Origin: Anastrepha obliqua | Lineage: Eukaryota; Arthropoda; Insecta; Diptera; Tephritidae | Direction: 5' to 3' | NCBI RefSeq assembly: GCF_027943255.1 | Contig: NW_026562179.1 | Location: 5,210,501-5,274,500, forward strand | Length of the DNA stretch: 64,000 nt | Shown: positions 10,891 to 20,974 of the stretch, piece by piece | Layout of the letters: the number at the start of each line of letters is the position of its first letter | How positions within the stretch are numbered: the stretch's first letter is position 1 | The notes under the pieces: generated by a model | What the model was told of the DNA's origin: nothing | Databases searched by the model: none | Seen by the model: only the letters and a program-made list of their open reading frames with translations | Made by a program: the position numbers and the translations under genes

Positions 10891-11880
10891 TCCCTAAAAA
10901 TACAGAGATGAGTACCATCAAATTTATTACGAGCAAAAGAGACAATATTATCAGTGTCAAAAGTAGTTCTTCTTACTCATATGGAATTGAAGTCCACGGA
11001 AAAGATGATAATCACAAGGTACAATATCCGGAGAGTATGGTGGATGCCGCATTAGCTCTCATCCGAGCTCATTCAACTTGCCTAATGTTTGCTTTGCGGT
11101 ATGAGGTCTTGCCTTGTCGTGGTGAAACAAAGATTTGCGTCTATTCACTAGAGACAGCTGATAGCTGATGAGAATAATAATCAGCAGTTATCGTCTGGTT
11201 TGGTTCCAGAAGCTCATAATAAACAATACCGGCCATATCCCACCAAATAGACGGCTCTGGTGTTTCATCTTCATCTAACCATTGGCGTTTGCAAACAGGA
11301 TTATTGTAAAGGACCCATTTTTCTTCACCAGTATCGATACGGTTCAAAAAACTTTCATTTTCAAACCGTTGCAGCAGCTGAGAACACACATTCACTCTCT
11401 GCTGAAGGTTGGCGACGGAAAGTCTATGCGGAACCCATTTTCTCAGCTTTGAAAACTTTCCTAGCTGAACCAGATGCCTGTGAACTGTTCCATACGATGA
11501 ATTTAATCTCTGAGCTGTCATATCGACTGTCAAATTTGGCTCAGTTCCCACGAGTTCGAGCAAGGCGCCTGAGTTAAAGAGTTCAGGACGACCAGCGCGC
11601 GGAGCATCATCCACGTCGCAGTTACCACTTCGGAATTTTGAAAACCACTTTTGCGCAGTCCTTACACTCACGGTATCCTCTCCGTGAACAGTGTTTATTT
11701 CTGCAGCAGAAGTTGCTGCATTTTTAAAACTTTTATGAAAAAAAATACAAAATATGCCTCTTATACGCGTTCGAAGATTCCATTTTATTTTTTAACAACA
11801 CGTGCTTCTATCCGTGATTAAAATCACTTGTTAAATGCACAATATATCAATGAAAATATAAATAGTTCCGTTATATTACG
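10891..11880 (-). mobile_element. mariner transposon with degenerate transposase
   Basis: The open part (11141-11671, minus) covers the helix-turn-helix region (VSVRTAQKWFSKFRSGN) and runs to IVYYELLEPNQTITADYYS. The first catalytic region reads TGEEKW where mariners have TGDEKW, so the first catalytic Asp is changed to Glu. Downstream, past a stop at 11141, the minus strand continues with HHDKARPHTAKQTLGKLNE and PCDYHLFRGL, carrying the second and third acidic positions. Upstream of 11671 the N-terminus (MESSNAYKRHI) is frameshifted. The stop and active-site change make it inactive. Confidence 0.8.
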
Positions 11881-12059
11881 CGAATAATTTTTTGTATGCA
11901 AAAATCGTTCAAAAGTAAAATTATGGGTAAAGCATGCACGAACTTATGGACTGACCTGATAATCTAGGCTGGACTCATAAAAAGCCACGTTAATGAATTA
12001 TTTAGGAAACGGGGGGAAGGAAATTTGCTGCACACTGACTGACTGCCGGTCAGCGTCAA

Positions 12060-12432
12060 ACTAAACAATTTATAAGTCCCAGCAAAGGAATATCTGACAA
12101 GCTACTCTCACTAAGCAGAGTGAATCTGCGACTTTTAATAGGATATTTTAAAGGTCACTGCACCCTGAAATATCATTTGAATAATATTGGACTGCCGCTT
12201 TTGCGAAATGGACATAGAAAGCTCAGAACATGTGCTTTGTGAATGCCCTGCATAAGGCAGGCAAAGACTTCACCACCTTGGTGGTACCGTAGTATCTCCA
12301 TGCAATCTTTGAACAACAAACCCAAAATCTGGCTAAATTTTTTAGAAGGCCCAAAATTCTGGGGTTACAAAAATAGGCCTTGCAAAATAGATCAACTATG
12401 GTCGCAGTGCGTAATGGCCTTATAATAATAAT
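12060..12432 (+). mobile_element. non-LTR retrotransposon C-terminal fragment
   Basis: Plus-strand frames give RVNLRLLIGYFKGHCTLKYH, CRFCEMDIESSEHVLCECPA (a C-x2-C...H-x4-C zinc motif at the end of the pol ORF), and LHHLGGTVVS. This is the region after RNase H in LOA/I-type elements. It ends in an ATAATAATAAT tail near 12432. 5'-truncated, with frameshifts. Confidence 0.7.
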
Positions 12433-12739
12433 AATCAGTGTCAGCTTTATAGGTTTCAAATTTCAAACCGGATGAACTTTTTACGCAAATACACAATTGC
12501 TCGATAATACATTATTTATTAGCAAGTTCTACTTGAGAGGCTTCTATGTAGCTTACACGGTGTGCTCCGTTCTACCGACAACACATCCGATCTCTTTTTT
12601 TGATTTTTTTAGCCCTTTACCAGTAATAGTAGACCACTGTGTAGGAAATTGGAAATATCCTGGAATAGACCACATCCACAAATACTGCTAAACTAATACT
12701 AAGATTTATAAAAATAATTGAAACATTTACTATAGACAT
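12433..12739. other. no gene seen; flank of the copia insertion
   Basis: No similarity recognised. GACAT at 12735-12739 is the left target-site copy for the copia element. Confidence 0.55.
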
Positions 12740-12902
12740 TGTTGAACAATGTAACAGTACGAAGCAATTTTGTATGCAAGTTTATGTCATCTATGTATTA
12801 TTCAAACATTTTATTTTACTTACATACTTGAACATGTAACTTTCTGCACTTCCGTTTTTTTTATTATTTTTTCTTCTTGATTAAAGGGTGTTCTGAGCAA
12901 CA
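12740..12902 (+). repeat. copia 5' LTR
   Basis: TGTTGAACAATGTAACAGTA... ends GAGCAACA (TG...CA). The second half (CTTTCTGCACTTCCG, TTTTTTCTTCTTGATTAA) matches the 3' LTR at 27830-27880. The 3' copy is about 49 bp shorter through an internal deletion. Confidence 0.85.
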
Positions 12903-12917
12903 AGTTATGGGCCCAGG
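12903..12917 (+). other. copia primer binding site, internal tRNA-iMet type
   Basis: AGTTATGGGCCCAGG starts right after the 5' LTR. Drosophila copia has GGTTATGGGCCCAG here, complementary to the anticodon-side half of initiator tRNA-Met rather than to a tRNA 3' end. Confidence 0.8.
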
Positions 12918-12997
12918 ACTATACCAAAATCAAAGAGAAATATAAGTATTTTATCTGGTAAGAGTTTTTCTTAACAGCCCGTCCATTTACATTAATT

Positions 12998-13712
12998 ATG
13001 GCTGGCACATCCATAAGGTTTGATCCTCAATATCCACGTTTAGGGATAGTTGGAAATTGCATATGCGTGCTATTCTGATAAAGGCTGACCTATGCAGCTA
13101 CGCATCGGGAGAGAAACCTTGTCCAACTAGCGAAAATGCTGCAAAGTGGAAATAGTTCGATCAAAAGGCTTGCAATATCTTCCTCAGAATTAGGTTTGAT
13201 CTCCGAATGTGATATGTGGAGGAAATTGAAGTCTACTTTTCAATCAAAAGGTCCTGCAAGAAAAGCAACACTCTTGAAACACATAGCCCTCGCACGAGTG
13301 AAGGAACGGGAAAATATCCGTGAAATTTAAATGACTTTCTCCACGCAGTGATAAAGCTGAAAGAAATAAACGCTACTGTGGGTGATGATCTTTTGACAAT
13401 TTTGCTTCTATACAGTTTGCCTGATTTCTTCGAGACTTTTTGTTGCGCCTTGGAGACACGTGATGAGCTTCGTGTAAAAATACTGGAGGAAGAAGAATCG
13501 CGAAAAGCAAAGGAGGCAGCTGTGGGACAAAGCGTAAAGTAAATTCAATGACAAAATTTATGGATCACAGAAGTTGCTATAAATGCGGCGAGGTCGATCA
13601 CATTTCACGAAACTGTCGATCAAAACAAAATAACAAAATTTCCAACTGGAATGTACGTCATGCTGCTGAAGAAAAGATCGAAAAATGCATGTTGTTCTAA
13701 TCAACTCTTTTG
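12998..13712 (+). pseudogene. copia gag with CCHC knuckle
   Basis: Starts at ATG 12998 (MAGTSIRFDPQYPRLG). Open stretches follow at 13136-13330 and 13348-13542 (IKLKEINATVGDDLLTILLL, PDFFETFCCALETRDEL), which is the copia-family gag helical region. About 13569-13612 encodes CYKCGEVDHISRNC, a full C-x2-C-x4-H-x4-C nucleic-acid-binding knuckle. Frameshifts and stops occur between the pieces. Confidence 0.8.
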
Positions 13713-14564
13713 CTAAAGAATACAAGCGTATATTAGTGTATAGATATTGGTTGTTTCTCTCATATGAGTTCCAATAAAAAAACTTCACTAACTTCAAAAA
13801 AATAAGAAAAACGCTTAGTTTGGCAAATAGTGACACAGCGAATATCACGGGCATAGGCAACGTCAGGGTTGTTATTAACGAAGAAGGGCAAACAGAACCG
13901 ATAAAATTCGAACAAATTGTGTACGTGCCAGACTTCAGAACAAATTTACTTTCAGTGTAGAAGATTACAGAAAAAGGATTTGAAGTAATCTTTAAGCGAG
14001 ATAAGGCACCGATTATAGAAAAAGGTAAACCAGTACTTACTGCCACTCGCATTGGCGGGTTATATAATTTTAAAAGTTCACAACCGACAGCAAATATTTC
14101 TTAAGCGAAACTTATCAAACTTCACACCTGGCATGTTCGTATGGTATCAATGAAATCGATTCAAAATGTGCCACAGGTATGGTACATTGTATGAATTTTG
14201 AGAGCAATGAAAAATTAGCAACTTTTGAGATTTGTGTTAGCCAAAAACAAATACAAGAAAGCTTTCCTAAGTAAAGTGAGCAGCGTACCACAGAACTGCT
14301 CGAAATTGTGATGTCTGTGGGCCTATGACTTAATCATACTTAGGTGCGAAATATTTTGTGACATTTACGCACGATTTTCCTCGCTGCAGTGAAGTCTATT
14401 TCATAAAACGAAAGTCCGTGGTACTGCCAATGTTTAAAATTTTAAAAAATTCAAGAAAATAAAGTTTCTCCAATCGGACAACGGTTTAGAAAATATTAAC
14501 GCTAACTTTCAAAAATATCTGGACAATTGTGGAATTCGGAGGCGGGTGAGTGCGCCTTATACAC
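13713..14564 (+). pseudogene. copia protease and integrase, first part
   Basis: After the knuckle come decayed protease sequence (VYVPDFRTNLLSV-like at about 13920), the pre-integrase region (LHTWHVRM-like near 14120) and the integrase core, with LQSDNGLEN at about 14470 (second catalytic Asp in SDNG). It is cut at 14564 by the Harbinger-like insertion. The text picks up at 15151 in the same frame, so the two halves were one gene. Confidence 0.7.
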
Positions 14565-15147
14565 GGGTATATTCAACAATGCATTATAATGCGCAACATA
14601 CCATTTCAGAGTGAGCAGTGCGTTCAAAAATGCAAATATGGCAGGACTGCAAGTGCAACGCGTTCTTAAAAGTCATTTTTGTATCAAAAGTCGTGTATTA
14701 TTTGCAGCAAAAATTTTCACACTGCCAATAAATACGCTAGTACAATGTCTGATGAAAAGTGGGTATTTAATTATTTATTTTAGCTTTTAATACAAAAATT
14801 GATGAAAAATACGATATTTAAACTTTATTTTATTATACTTTTCTTGGTTTTAGGGATTACTTTAGTACATCGGAGATAAAATTACTGCTCAGAGTCCGAC
14901 TGAGCATGGAGAACGAGTTCACGTCGGGAAGGAGGAGATGAAGTAAAAAAAGTTAATAAAGATTTAAAAATAGATAGAAACATGACCAAACTTAGTAACA
15001 ATTTCATTTTACTGCACAGCGCGTTCATAAATGCAACAAATCTATTTGCAGTTTTTCAACAAATCTATCAGTTGCATGAATTGTCACATTGACAGTGCTG
15101 CCAGCGCTGCAAGTACTGCGCATTATAATGCGTTTCTGAACATAGCC
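14565..15147 (+). mobile_element. PIF/Harbinger-like DNA transposon, 583 bp, non-autonomous
   Basis: Terminal inverted repeats of about 30 bp: left GGGTATATTCAACAATGC, right (complement) GGCTATGTTCAGAAACGC, each followed inward by ATTATAATGCGCA. CAC flanks both sides (14562-14564, 15148-15150). Removing the element plus one CAC restores the copia integrase frame exactly (PYT then LQQNVIVERKN). Inside, ATGTCTGATGAAAAGTGG (about 14744) and, after a possible intron, SEIKLLLRVRLSMENEFTSG (about 14868-14930) resemble a Myb/SANT-like protein such as Harbinger elements carry. No transposase. The superfamily call rests on the 3-bp target duplication, the TIR and the Myb-like fragment. Confidence 0.7.
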
Positions 15148-15150
15148 CAC

Positions 15151-15694
15151 TACAGCAAAACGTCATCGTAGAACGAAAAAATAGAACGCTTTTAGAAATG
15201 TCCAGATGCATGTTAGCGCAGGCGAATCTACCAGCGACCTTTTGGGCAATTCGCACAGCGAACTATATCAGGATTAGGTGCCCAACTAAAGTTCTTAAAA
15301 GTGAAGTACCGTTGAAACTCTGGTCGAGGAGACCCACAGTTGTTCATATGAGGCCGTTCCGTGCTAAGTGTTACGTTTTGATGAAAGGCAACCAAAGCGG
15401 TAAATATGACCCACGATCTGAAGAGTGTATTTTAGTTGGATATTCAAATGAGGCTAAAACTTATAAACTCTGGTATCCCAAAAGGTAAAAAATTCTGGCC
15501 AACCGCGATGTCAAGTTTTGACAGAGAGAAGCTAGATTTTGAAAGAGAATTGGAATTTAAAGCGGTTAGAAACAAAACTTATTGCGCGGAAATTGCTGAA
15601 AAATCGGTCAGTGAATGAGAAAGTGAAGATGCATTTCCATTGTCGAAATCGAGATACGGAAGAGGTAGGCCAAGATTAATGAGAATTTGCTTAA
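15151..15694 (+). pseudogene. copia integrase C-terminal part (copy 1)
   Basis: Reads VIVERKNRTLLEMSRCMLAQ (catalytic Glu region), LPATFWAIRTANYIRIRCPT, then PTVVHMRPFRAKCYVLMKG and ECILVGYSNEAKTYKLWYP, all classic copia integrase C-terminus. A frameshift at about 15480-15490 leads into a linker. It ends at the TTAA (15691-15694) where piggyBac inserted. Its last 507 bp are repeated at 17067-17573 by the tandem duplication. Confidence 0.85.
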
Positions 15695-15709
15695 CACGTT
15701 GACTGCCAA

Positions 15710-15805
15710 CTACGAGATAACTCGTAGTATGATTTCCCTTCCAGCAAGCCAACTACGAGTTATCTCGTGCTACCTGAAACTACCACTTTTTGTGTAGCTA
15801 CGAGT
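15710..15805. repeat. piggyBac left subterminal palindromes
   Basis: CTACGAGATAACTCGTAG at 15710-15727 is an almost perfect palindrome. A second copy CTACGAGTTATCTCGTGC lies at 15753-15770 and a half copy (GCTACGAG) near 15798. The same motif is at the right end (20814-20831), so it belongs to the transposon and is a candidate transposase-binding site. The duplicated unit carries it again at 17589-17684. Confidence 0.8.
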
Positions 15806-15980
15806 AAAACCGTATTATAATAATGGTAGTATCAATAAATGGCTTCTGGGAAAAGAAAAAAATTTTGGGTTTGGCTTCCGTGAGCTTTTTTTATTAAAAA
15901 AAAAATTCATTCAATACAATGCAAAAAATCATTCAATATAATGGAAAAATTAACTCAAATACAAGAAATAAAGTAATATA

Positions 15981-17066
15981 TTGGGAGGTTGAATTAGTTT
16001 TAAAGGTGACACACAGATGGCGCTATTTATCACTTTATCGCGTTGGCAATACTGAATATATATTCATGACAAAGCCTCATCCCTAGGCTTTGTTTATCAG
16101 TATCTGTCATTTCGCTGAAGTATAAACAACGCAGTGTTTTCGAGCTCCGGCAGATCAACTTTCGTGCCGTCGAAACGCAATTTGCGGGAAGCTTTGCTTT
16201 TCTGCTTCAATTTGAAAAAAAATACAGCCCACGCCCGTGAATTGCTGCAGGAGGCCTACCCAGACCATACTCAGTCGATTTCAACATGTGAGTACTGGTT
16301 TCGACGATTCAAAAGTGGTGATTTTCACACCGAAGACAAGGAGCGTCTTGGCCAGCCCAAAAAGTTCGGGGACGCGGAATTGGGGGAATTGGTAAACGAG
16401 GACTCGTGCCAAACCCAAGAAGAGCTTACTGAATCATTGGGCGTTGATAAATCAACCGTTTGCAAGCGTCTAAAAGCGATGGGAATGATCCAAAAGCAAG
16501 GACATTGGGTCCCGTACGAGTTGAAGCGTGCTCTGCATTTGGTGGGATCAGGTCGGCGTCGTATATTTTGAGCTGCTTCAACCGGGCGAAACAATCACGG
16601 GGGATCGTTACCGACTGCAATTGATGCGTTTAAGCCGGGCATTGAAAGAAAAACGGCCGGAAACGGTAAAAAGGCACGACAAGGTTATTTTGCAACATGA
16701 CAACGCTCGGCCGCATGTTGCTCAACCTGTCAAAAAATACCTTGGAACGCTTGGCTGGGAAGTGTTACCCCACCCGCCGTATAGTCCAGACATAGCCCCC
16801 TCCGATTATCATTTGTTCCGGCATATGAGTCTCGATTTGGCGGACCAGCTGTTCTCCTCGTACGAGGCTACCAAAATATGGGTTGAGTCATAGATAGCCA
16901 AGCAGCGGCCAGAATTTTGGAGAAACGGCATCCGGAAATTGCCCGAAAGATGGGCGAAAGTTGTAGCTAGCGATGGCCAATACTTCGAATAAAATATTTT
17001 GTACCGTTTTTTCACAATAAAGCCCCAAATCTTCGAAAAAAACCTTTAAAACTAATTCAACCTCCC
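15981..17066 (+). mobile_element. mariner transposon, copy 1
   Basis: TIRs of about 27 bp: TTGGGAGGTTGAATTAGTTT at the left, its complement ending CTCCC at 17066. The last AA and the TA target copy are missing because the tandem-duplication junction falls here. TA at 15979-15980 is the left target copy. Coding parts: 16134-16571 (DNA-binding half) and 16528-16893 (catalytic half, ends at a TAG that is TGG in copy 2). Confidence 0.88.
16134..16893 (+). pseudogene. mariner transposase, internally deleted, copy 1
   Basis: The first part carries two helix-turn-helix regions (ISTCEYWFRRFKSGDF; SLGVDKSTVCKRLKAMGM) and GHWVPYELK. Directly after that the sequence jumps to LCIWWDQVGVVYFELL in another frame. 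The roughly 60-70 residues that in mariners hold the first catalytic Asp (TGDEKW) are missing. The second (QHDNARPH) and third (APSDYHLF) catalytic blocks remain. An added TAG at 16891-16893 cuts off the C-terminus. It cannot be active by itself. The family moves DNA by cut and paste at TA sites. Confidence 0.85.
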
Positions 17067-17573
17067 GCTTTTAGAAATGTCCAGATGCATGTTAGCGCAG
17101 GCGAATCTACCAGCGACCTTTTGGGCAATTCGCACAGCGAACTATATCAGGATTAGGTGCCCAACTAAAGTTCTTAAAAGTGAAGTACCGTTGAAACTCT
17201 GGTCGAGGAGACCCACAGTTGTTCATATGAGGCCGTTCCGTGCTAAGTGTTACGTTTTGATGAAAGGCAACCAAAGCGGTAAATATGACCCACGATCTGA
17301 AGAGTGTATTTTAGTTGGATATTCAAATGAGGCTAAAACTTATAAACTCTGGTATCCCAAAAGGTAAAAAATTCTGGCCAACCGCGATGTCAAGTTTTGA
17401 CAGAGAGAAGCTAGATTTTGAAAGAGAATTGGAATTTAAAGCGGTTAGAAACAAAACTTATTGCGCGGAAATTGCTGAAAAATCGGTCAGTGAATGAGAA
17501 AGTGAAGATGCATTTCCATTGTCGAAATCGAGATACGGAAGAGGTAGGCCAAGATTAATGAGAATTTGCTTAA
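17067..17573 (+). pseudogene. copia integrase end, duplicated copy 2
   Basis: Same sequence as 15188-15694, including MSRCMLAQANLPATFW and the frameshift near the KLWYPKR segment. It is out of context: upstream is mariner, not the rest of the integrase. Confidence 0.85.
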
Positions 17574-17859
17574 CACGTTGACTGCCAACTACGAGATAAC
17601 TCGTAGTATGATTTCCCTTCCAGCAAGCCAACTACGAGTTATCTCGTGCTACCTGAAACTACCACTTTTTGTGTAGCTACGAGTAAAACCGTATTATAAT
17701 AATGGTAGTATCAATAAATGGCTTCTGGGAAAAGAAAAAAATTTTGGGTTTGGCTTCCGTGAGCTTTTTTTATTAAAAAAAAAATTCATTCAATACAATG
17801 CAAAAAATCATTCAATATAATGGAAAAATTAACTCAAATACAAGAAATAAAGTAATATA

Positions 17860-18947
17860 TTGGGAGGTTGAATTAGTTTTAAAGGTGACACACAGATGGC
17901 GCTATTTATCACTTTATCGCGTTGGCAATACTGAATATATATTCATGACAAAGCCTCATCCCTAGGCTTTGTTTATCAGTATCTGTCATTTCGCTGAAGT
18001 ATAAACAACGCAGTGTTTTCGAGCTCCGGCAGATCAACTTTCGTGCCGTCGAAACGCAATTTGCGGGAAGCTTTGCTTTTCTGCTTCAATTTGAAAAAAA
18101 ATACAGCCCACGCCCGTGAATTGCTGCAGGAGGCCTACCCAGACCATACTCAGTCGATTTCAACATGTGAGTACTGGTTTCGACGATTCAAAAGTGGTGA
18201 TTTTCACACCGAAGACAAGGAGCGTCTTGGCCAGCCCAAAAAGTTCGGGGACGCGGAATTGGGGGAATTGGTAAACGAGGACTCGTGCCAAACCCAAGAA
18301 GAGCTTACTGAATCATTGGGCGTTGATAAATCAACCGTTTGCAAGCGTCTAAAAGCGATGGGAATGATCCAAAAGCAAGGACATTGGGTCCCGTACGAGT
18401 TGAAGCGTGCTCTGCATTTGGTGGGATCAGGTCGGCGTCGTATATTTTGAGCTGCTTCAACCGGGCGAAACAATCACGGGGGATCGTTACCGACTGCAAT
18501 TGATGCGTTTAAGCCGGGCATTGAAAGAAAAACGGCCGGAAACGGTAAAAAGGCACGACAAGGTTATTTTGCAACATGACAACGCTCGGCCGCATGTTGC
18601 TCAACCTGTCAAAAAATACCTTGGAACGCTTGGCTGGGAAGTGTTACCCCACCCGCCGTATAGTCCAGACATAGCTCCCTCCGATTATCATTTGTTCCGG
18701 CATATGAGTCTCGATTTGGCGGACCAGCTGTTCTCCTCGTACGAGGCTACCAAAATATGGGTTGAGTCATGGATAGCCAAGCAGCGGCCAGAATTTTGGA
18801 GAAACGGCATCCGGAAATTGCCCGAAAGATGGGCGAAAGTTGTAGCTAGCGATGGCCAATACTTCGAATAAAATATTTTGTACCGTTTTTTCACAATAAA
18901 GCCCCAAATCTTCGAAAAAAACCTTTAAAACTAATTCAACCTCCCAA
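17860..18947 (+). mobile_element. mariner transposon, copy 2 (complete ends)
   Basis: Left TIR TTGGGAGGTTGAATTAGTTT, right end AACTAATTCAACCTCCCAA, followed by TA at 18948-18949. This right side is the original junction with piggyBac sequence. The internal deletion is the same as in copy 1, but codon 18770-18772 is TGG, so the catalytic half stays open to 18871 (ends in DGQYFE, the normal mariner C-terminus). Confidence 0.88.
18013..18871 (+). pseudogene. mariner transposase, internally deleted, copy 2
   Basis: Two overlapping frames: 18013-18450 (HTH domains to VPYELK) and 18407-18871 (WWDQVG to the C-terminus with QHDNARPH and APSDYHLF). It lacks the first catalytic Asp through the same deletion as copy 1. 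The C-terminus is whole here, so the TAG in copy 1 arose after the duplication. Confidence 0.85.
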
Positions 18948-18954
18948 TATTATT

Positions 18955-20600
18955 GTTTGTGGAAGTTTTTAAAACAATTTTCCACACAAAGGGCTGGCTT
19001 CTCTGGACAGGCTGGACAGAAGTAACGCGTTTCTCGGCGTTTTTTTTCTTGGGTACATACACGGCATGGCTTTGTCGGACGCTGTTTTTTTTCGTTGGTG
19101 GTAAACACTCTAAATAATGGAGCTCTTTAGATCTATTTTTTTTTTTAAACTGGTTGAAAATCTCCAATCAACGCCAAGACGAATTCTTCTCTGAACTTTA
19201 TCAGTTTTATTTTAGATGAAGTTACTTTTTGGTAAATTCTGTGAGCATTTTGTATATATATCTCTATAATATGAAGTAAAAACTTTTTGTGCCATCTAAT
19301 AGTCTTTCTTAGAGATGAGTAGTACGAAATCATTTGATCTTATCGGTCAATGCCAGACATTCCATTATTGTAATCTCGAATTATATTCGGTTTCATAAAA
19401 ATTATTTCATTGCGATTGGGCACCTCTACCATTTAAGTAGCGTGCATGTTTGAAATGGAAATACTTCTCGTTTGTCTTTCCATTTGCATACAGTAACAGG
19501 ACCATTTGTCTGCCAAAAACACTCCCCTCTTTTTAGTTTACGATTTACCACATCTTTGGGGTTTCCTTTTCTGTTACTTCGTAGGGTTCCACACACATAA
19601 GTTTTTCGTGTATATAACAGTTTTGTAAGACTAACTGAATTATAAAAATTATCCATGTAAAGCGCGTAGCCTCTATCGAGATAGTCCTCAAGTAAATGTA
19701 AAACAACGTCAGCAGTGTGACCTACATAATGGGTAGTTTCCTCAGATTTTCCGGACAGTCGGACTCACATAGTTCATATAGTTTGACACCATATTTGTGT
19801 TTTTTATTTTTTATGTATTGGCGGAAAAGCAATCTTCCCCGCCATAGCATCATTGATTCGTCAATACAAATATTTTTACTTGGTACATAGTTTTCGTGCA
19901 TAACATCGTTGAAATGATTTAGGATTGGTCTCACCTTGTATAATCTGTCAGTATATGGTTGTGAGTTATCAACCAAATGAAAATAACGAAGTATCAACTG
20001 GAATCGATTGCGGCTCATATGTGTGCGCCAAAAGTTTACATTATATAGCTTGTTTGTGTTCCAGTAATGTTTTATTGTTGGAAAAGTACCAGGTCCCATT
20101 TGCAATAAAAGTGCAATAAAAACTTTCATCTCTGTAGCACTTCCGTCTTGCCAGTTTGATATCCTTTTAGATTTTTTTATAGCATTTTGATTCTCATTTT
20201 CCAATGTTGCAATTTCTTGCGCAGCATATAAATTAGTTTGTTCTACCAGTAATGCAAGAAACTCATCCGAAAAAAATAAATCCACCAGCGTTTGTACTGT
20301 AAAATTTGATGTATCTAATTTCACACCAACATTTTCTTCGAAAAGAAATAATTCAGGATTGTGTTGAACTTCTGTCCACAAATCATCATTCTCATTTGAC
20401 GTTGTTGCTTGAAAATCATCGTCATTATCATCAGATTCGGAGACGACTTCAGGTTCGGAGATGACTTCATCTTCACTATCACTTGTATTCTCAGAAGGCT
20501 CATAAATGTCGTTACTACCAACGCTGAAATCATCTTCTGAATAACTTAGATTTGCGTTGTACTCAATTTCACTTTGATTCAGTGACCTTTTCTTATCCAT
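18955..20600 (-). pseudogene. piggyBac transposase
   Basis: Starts at ATG 20600 (MDKKRSLNQSEIEYNANLSY). The N-terminus is acidic, rich in S, E and D. The core follows: MKVFIALLLQMG, then CIDESMMLWRGR with the first catalytic Asp (about 19860), FRQYIKNKKHKYGVKLYELC. The frame breaks at 19722. Further on come MDNFYNSVSLTKLL (second Asp, 19650) and, near 19330, GIDR then a TAA then DQMISYYSSLRK (third Asp region, nonsense in between). The C-terminus near 18960-19090 has the cysteine-rich zinc domain (CRVCTQEKKRR, YFCPACPEKPALC). Catalytic residues are kept but the frame is broken at least twice; inactive. Confidence 0.88.
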
Positions 20601-20741
20601 ATAGGGTTCTTGATAATTATAACAGTAATTTTAGAGAATGTTTATAAATCTAAAAAGAAAGAAAATAATAATAAAATTATGATAATTATAATAAATAATA
20701 ATAACTACAATATAAAACAAAATACTATAGAAAGCAAAAAT

Positions 20742-20857
20742 GATGTTTTTTTTAGGAAAAAAGGACCTACCTACTGCGAGATAATTCGTAGCGAGTTCTT
20801 TCCCAGACGCCAACTACGAGATAACTCGTAGGTCCTTTTTCTCCTTTAAAAAACATC
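20742..20857. repeat. large inverted repeat with nested palindrome, piggyBac right end
   Basis: Left arm 20742-20770 (GATGTTTTTT...GGACCTAC) and right arm 20828-20857 (GTAGGTCC...AAACATC) are complementary over about 29 bp. Between them lie CTACTGCGAGATAATTCGTA and the 20814-20831 palindrome. It can form a long hairpin just inside the transposon terminus. Confidence 0.7.
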
Positions 20858-20974
20858 AGTTTTGATTTTTGATGATACCAATGATCTAGAAATAGAGTTT
20901 TTAGTAATATAATGTGAAAAAATCAAAATGTCATTTTTGGCCTGTTTTCTGAAAATTGGCAGTCTACGTGTTAA

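Larger units (their letters stand above)
15188..18945 (+). repeat. 1,879-bp tandem duplication (15188-17066 and 17067-18945)
   Basis: The two units are nearly identical. I noticed two differences, C/T at 16797/18676 and A/G at 16893/18772. Each unit holds the copia integrase end, the piggyBac left end and a whole mariner. The junction joins the mariner right terminus (TCAACCTCCC) to copia sequence (GCTTTTAGAAATG) with only one shared base. The duplication is therefore younger than the copia, piggyBac and mariner insertions. An assembly artefact cannot be ruled out by reading. Confidence 0.92.
15695..20970 (-). mobile_element. piggyBac-family transposon, TTAA-flanked
   Basis: TTAA at 15691-15694 and 20971-20974 flanks inverted ends CACGTTGACTGCCAA (left) and CACGTAGACTGCCAA (right, complement). 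The transposase gene is on the minus strand at 18955-20600. The tandem duplication gives a second left end at 17574 (TTAA 17570-17573). A mariner lies between the left end and the gene. Copia resumes directly after the right TTAA, so the host gene was split at the usual piggyBac target. Confidence 0.92.

Noticed and set aside
10908..11168. 86-aa plus-strand ORF
   Set aside because: It is antisense to the mariner C-terminal coding on the minus strand (HHDKARPH, PCDYHLFRGL).
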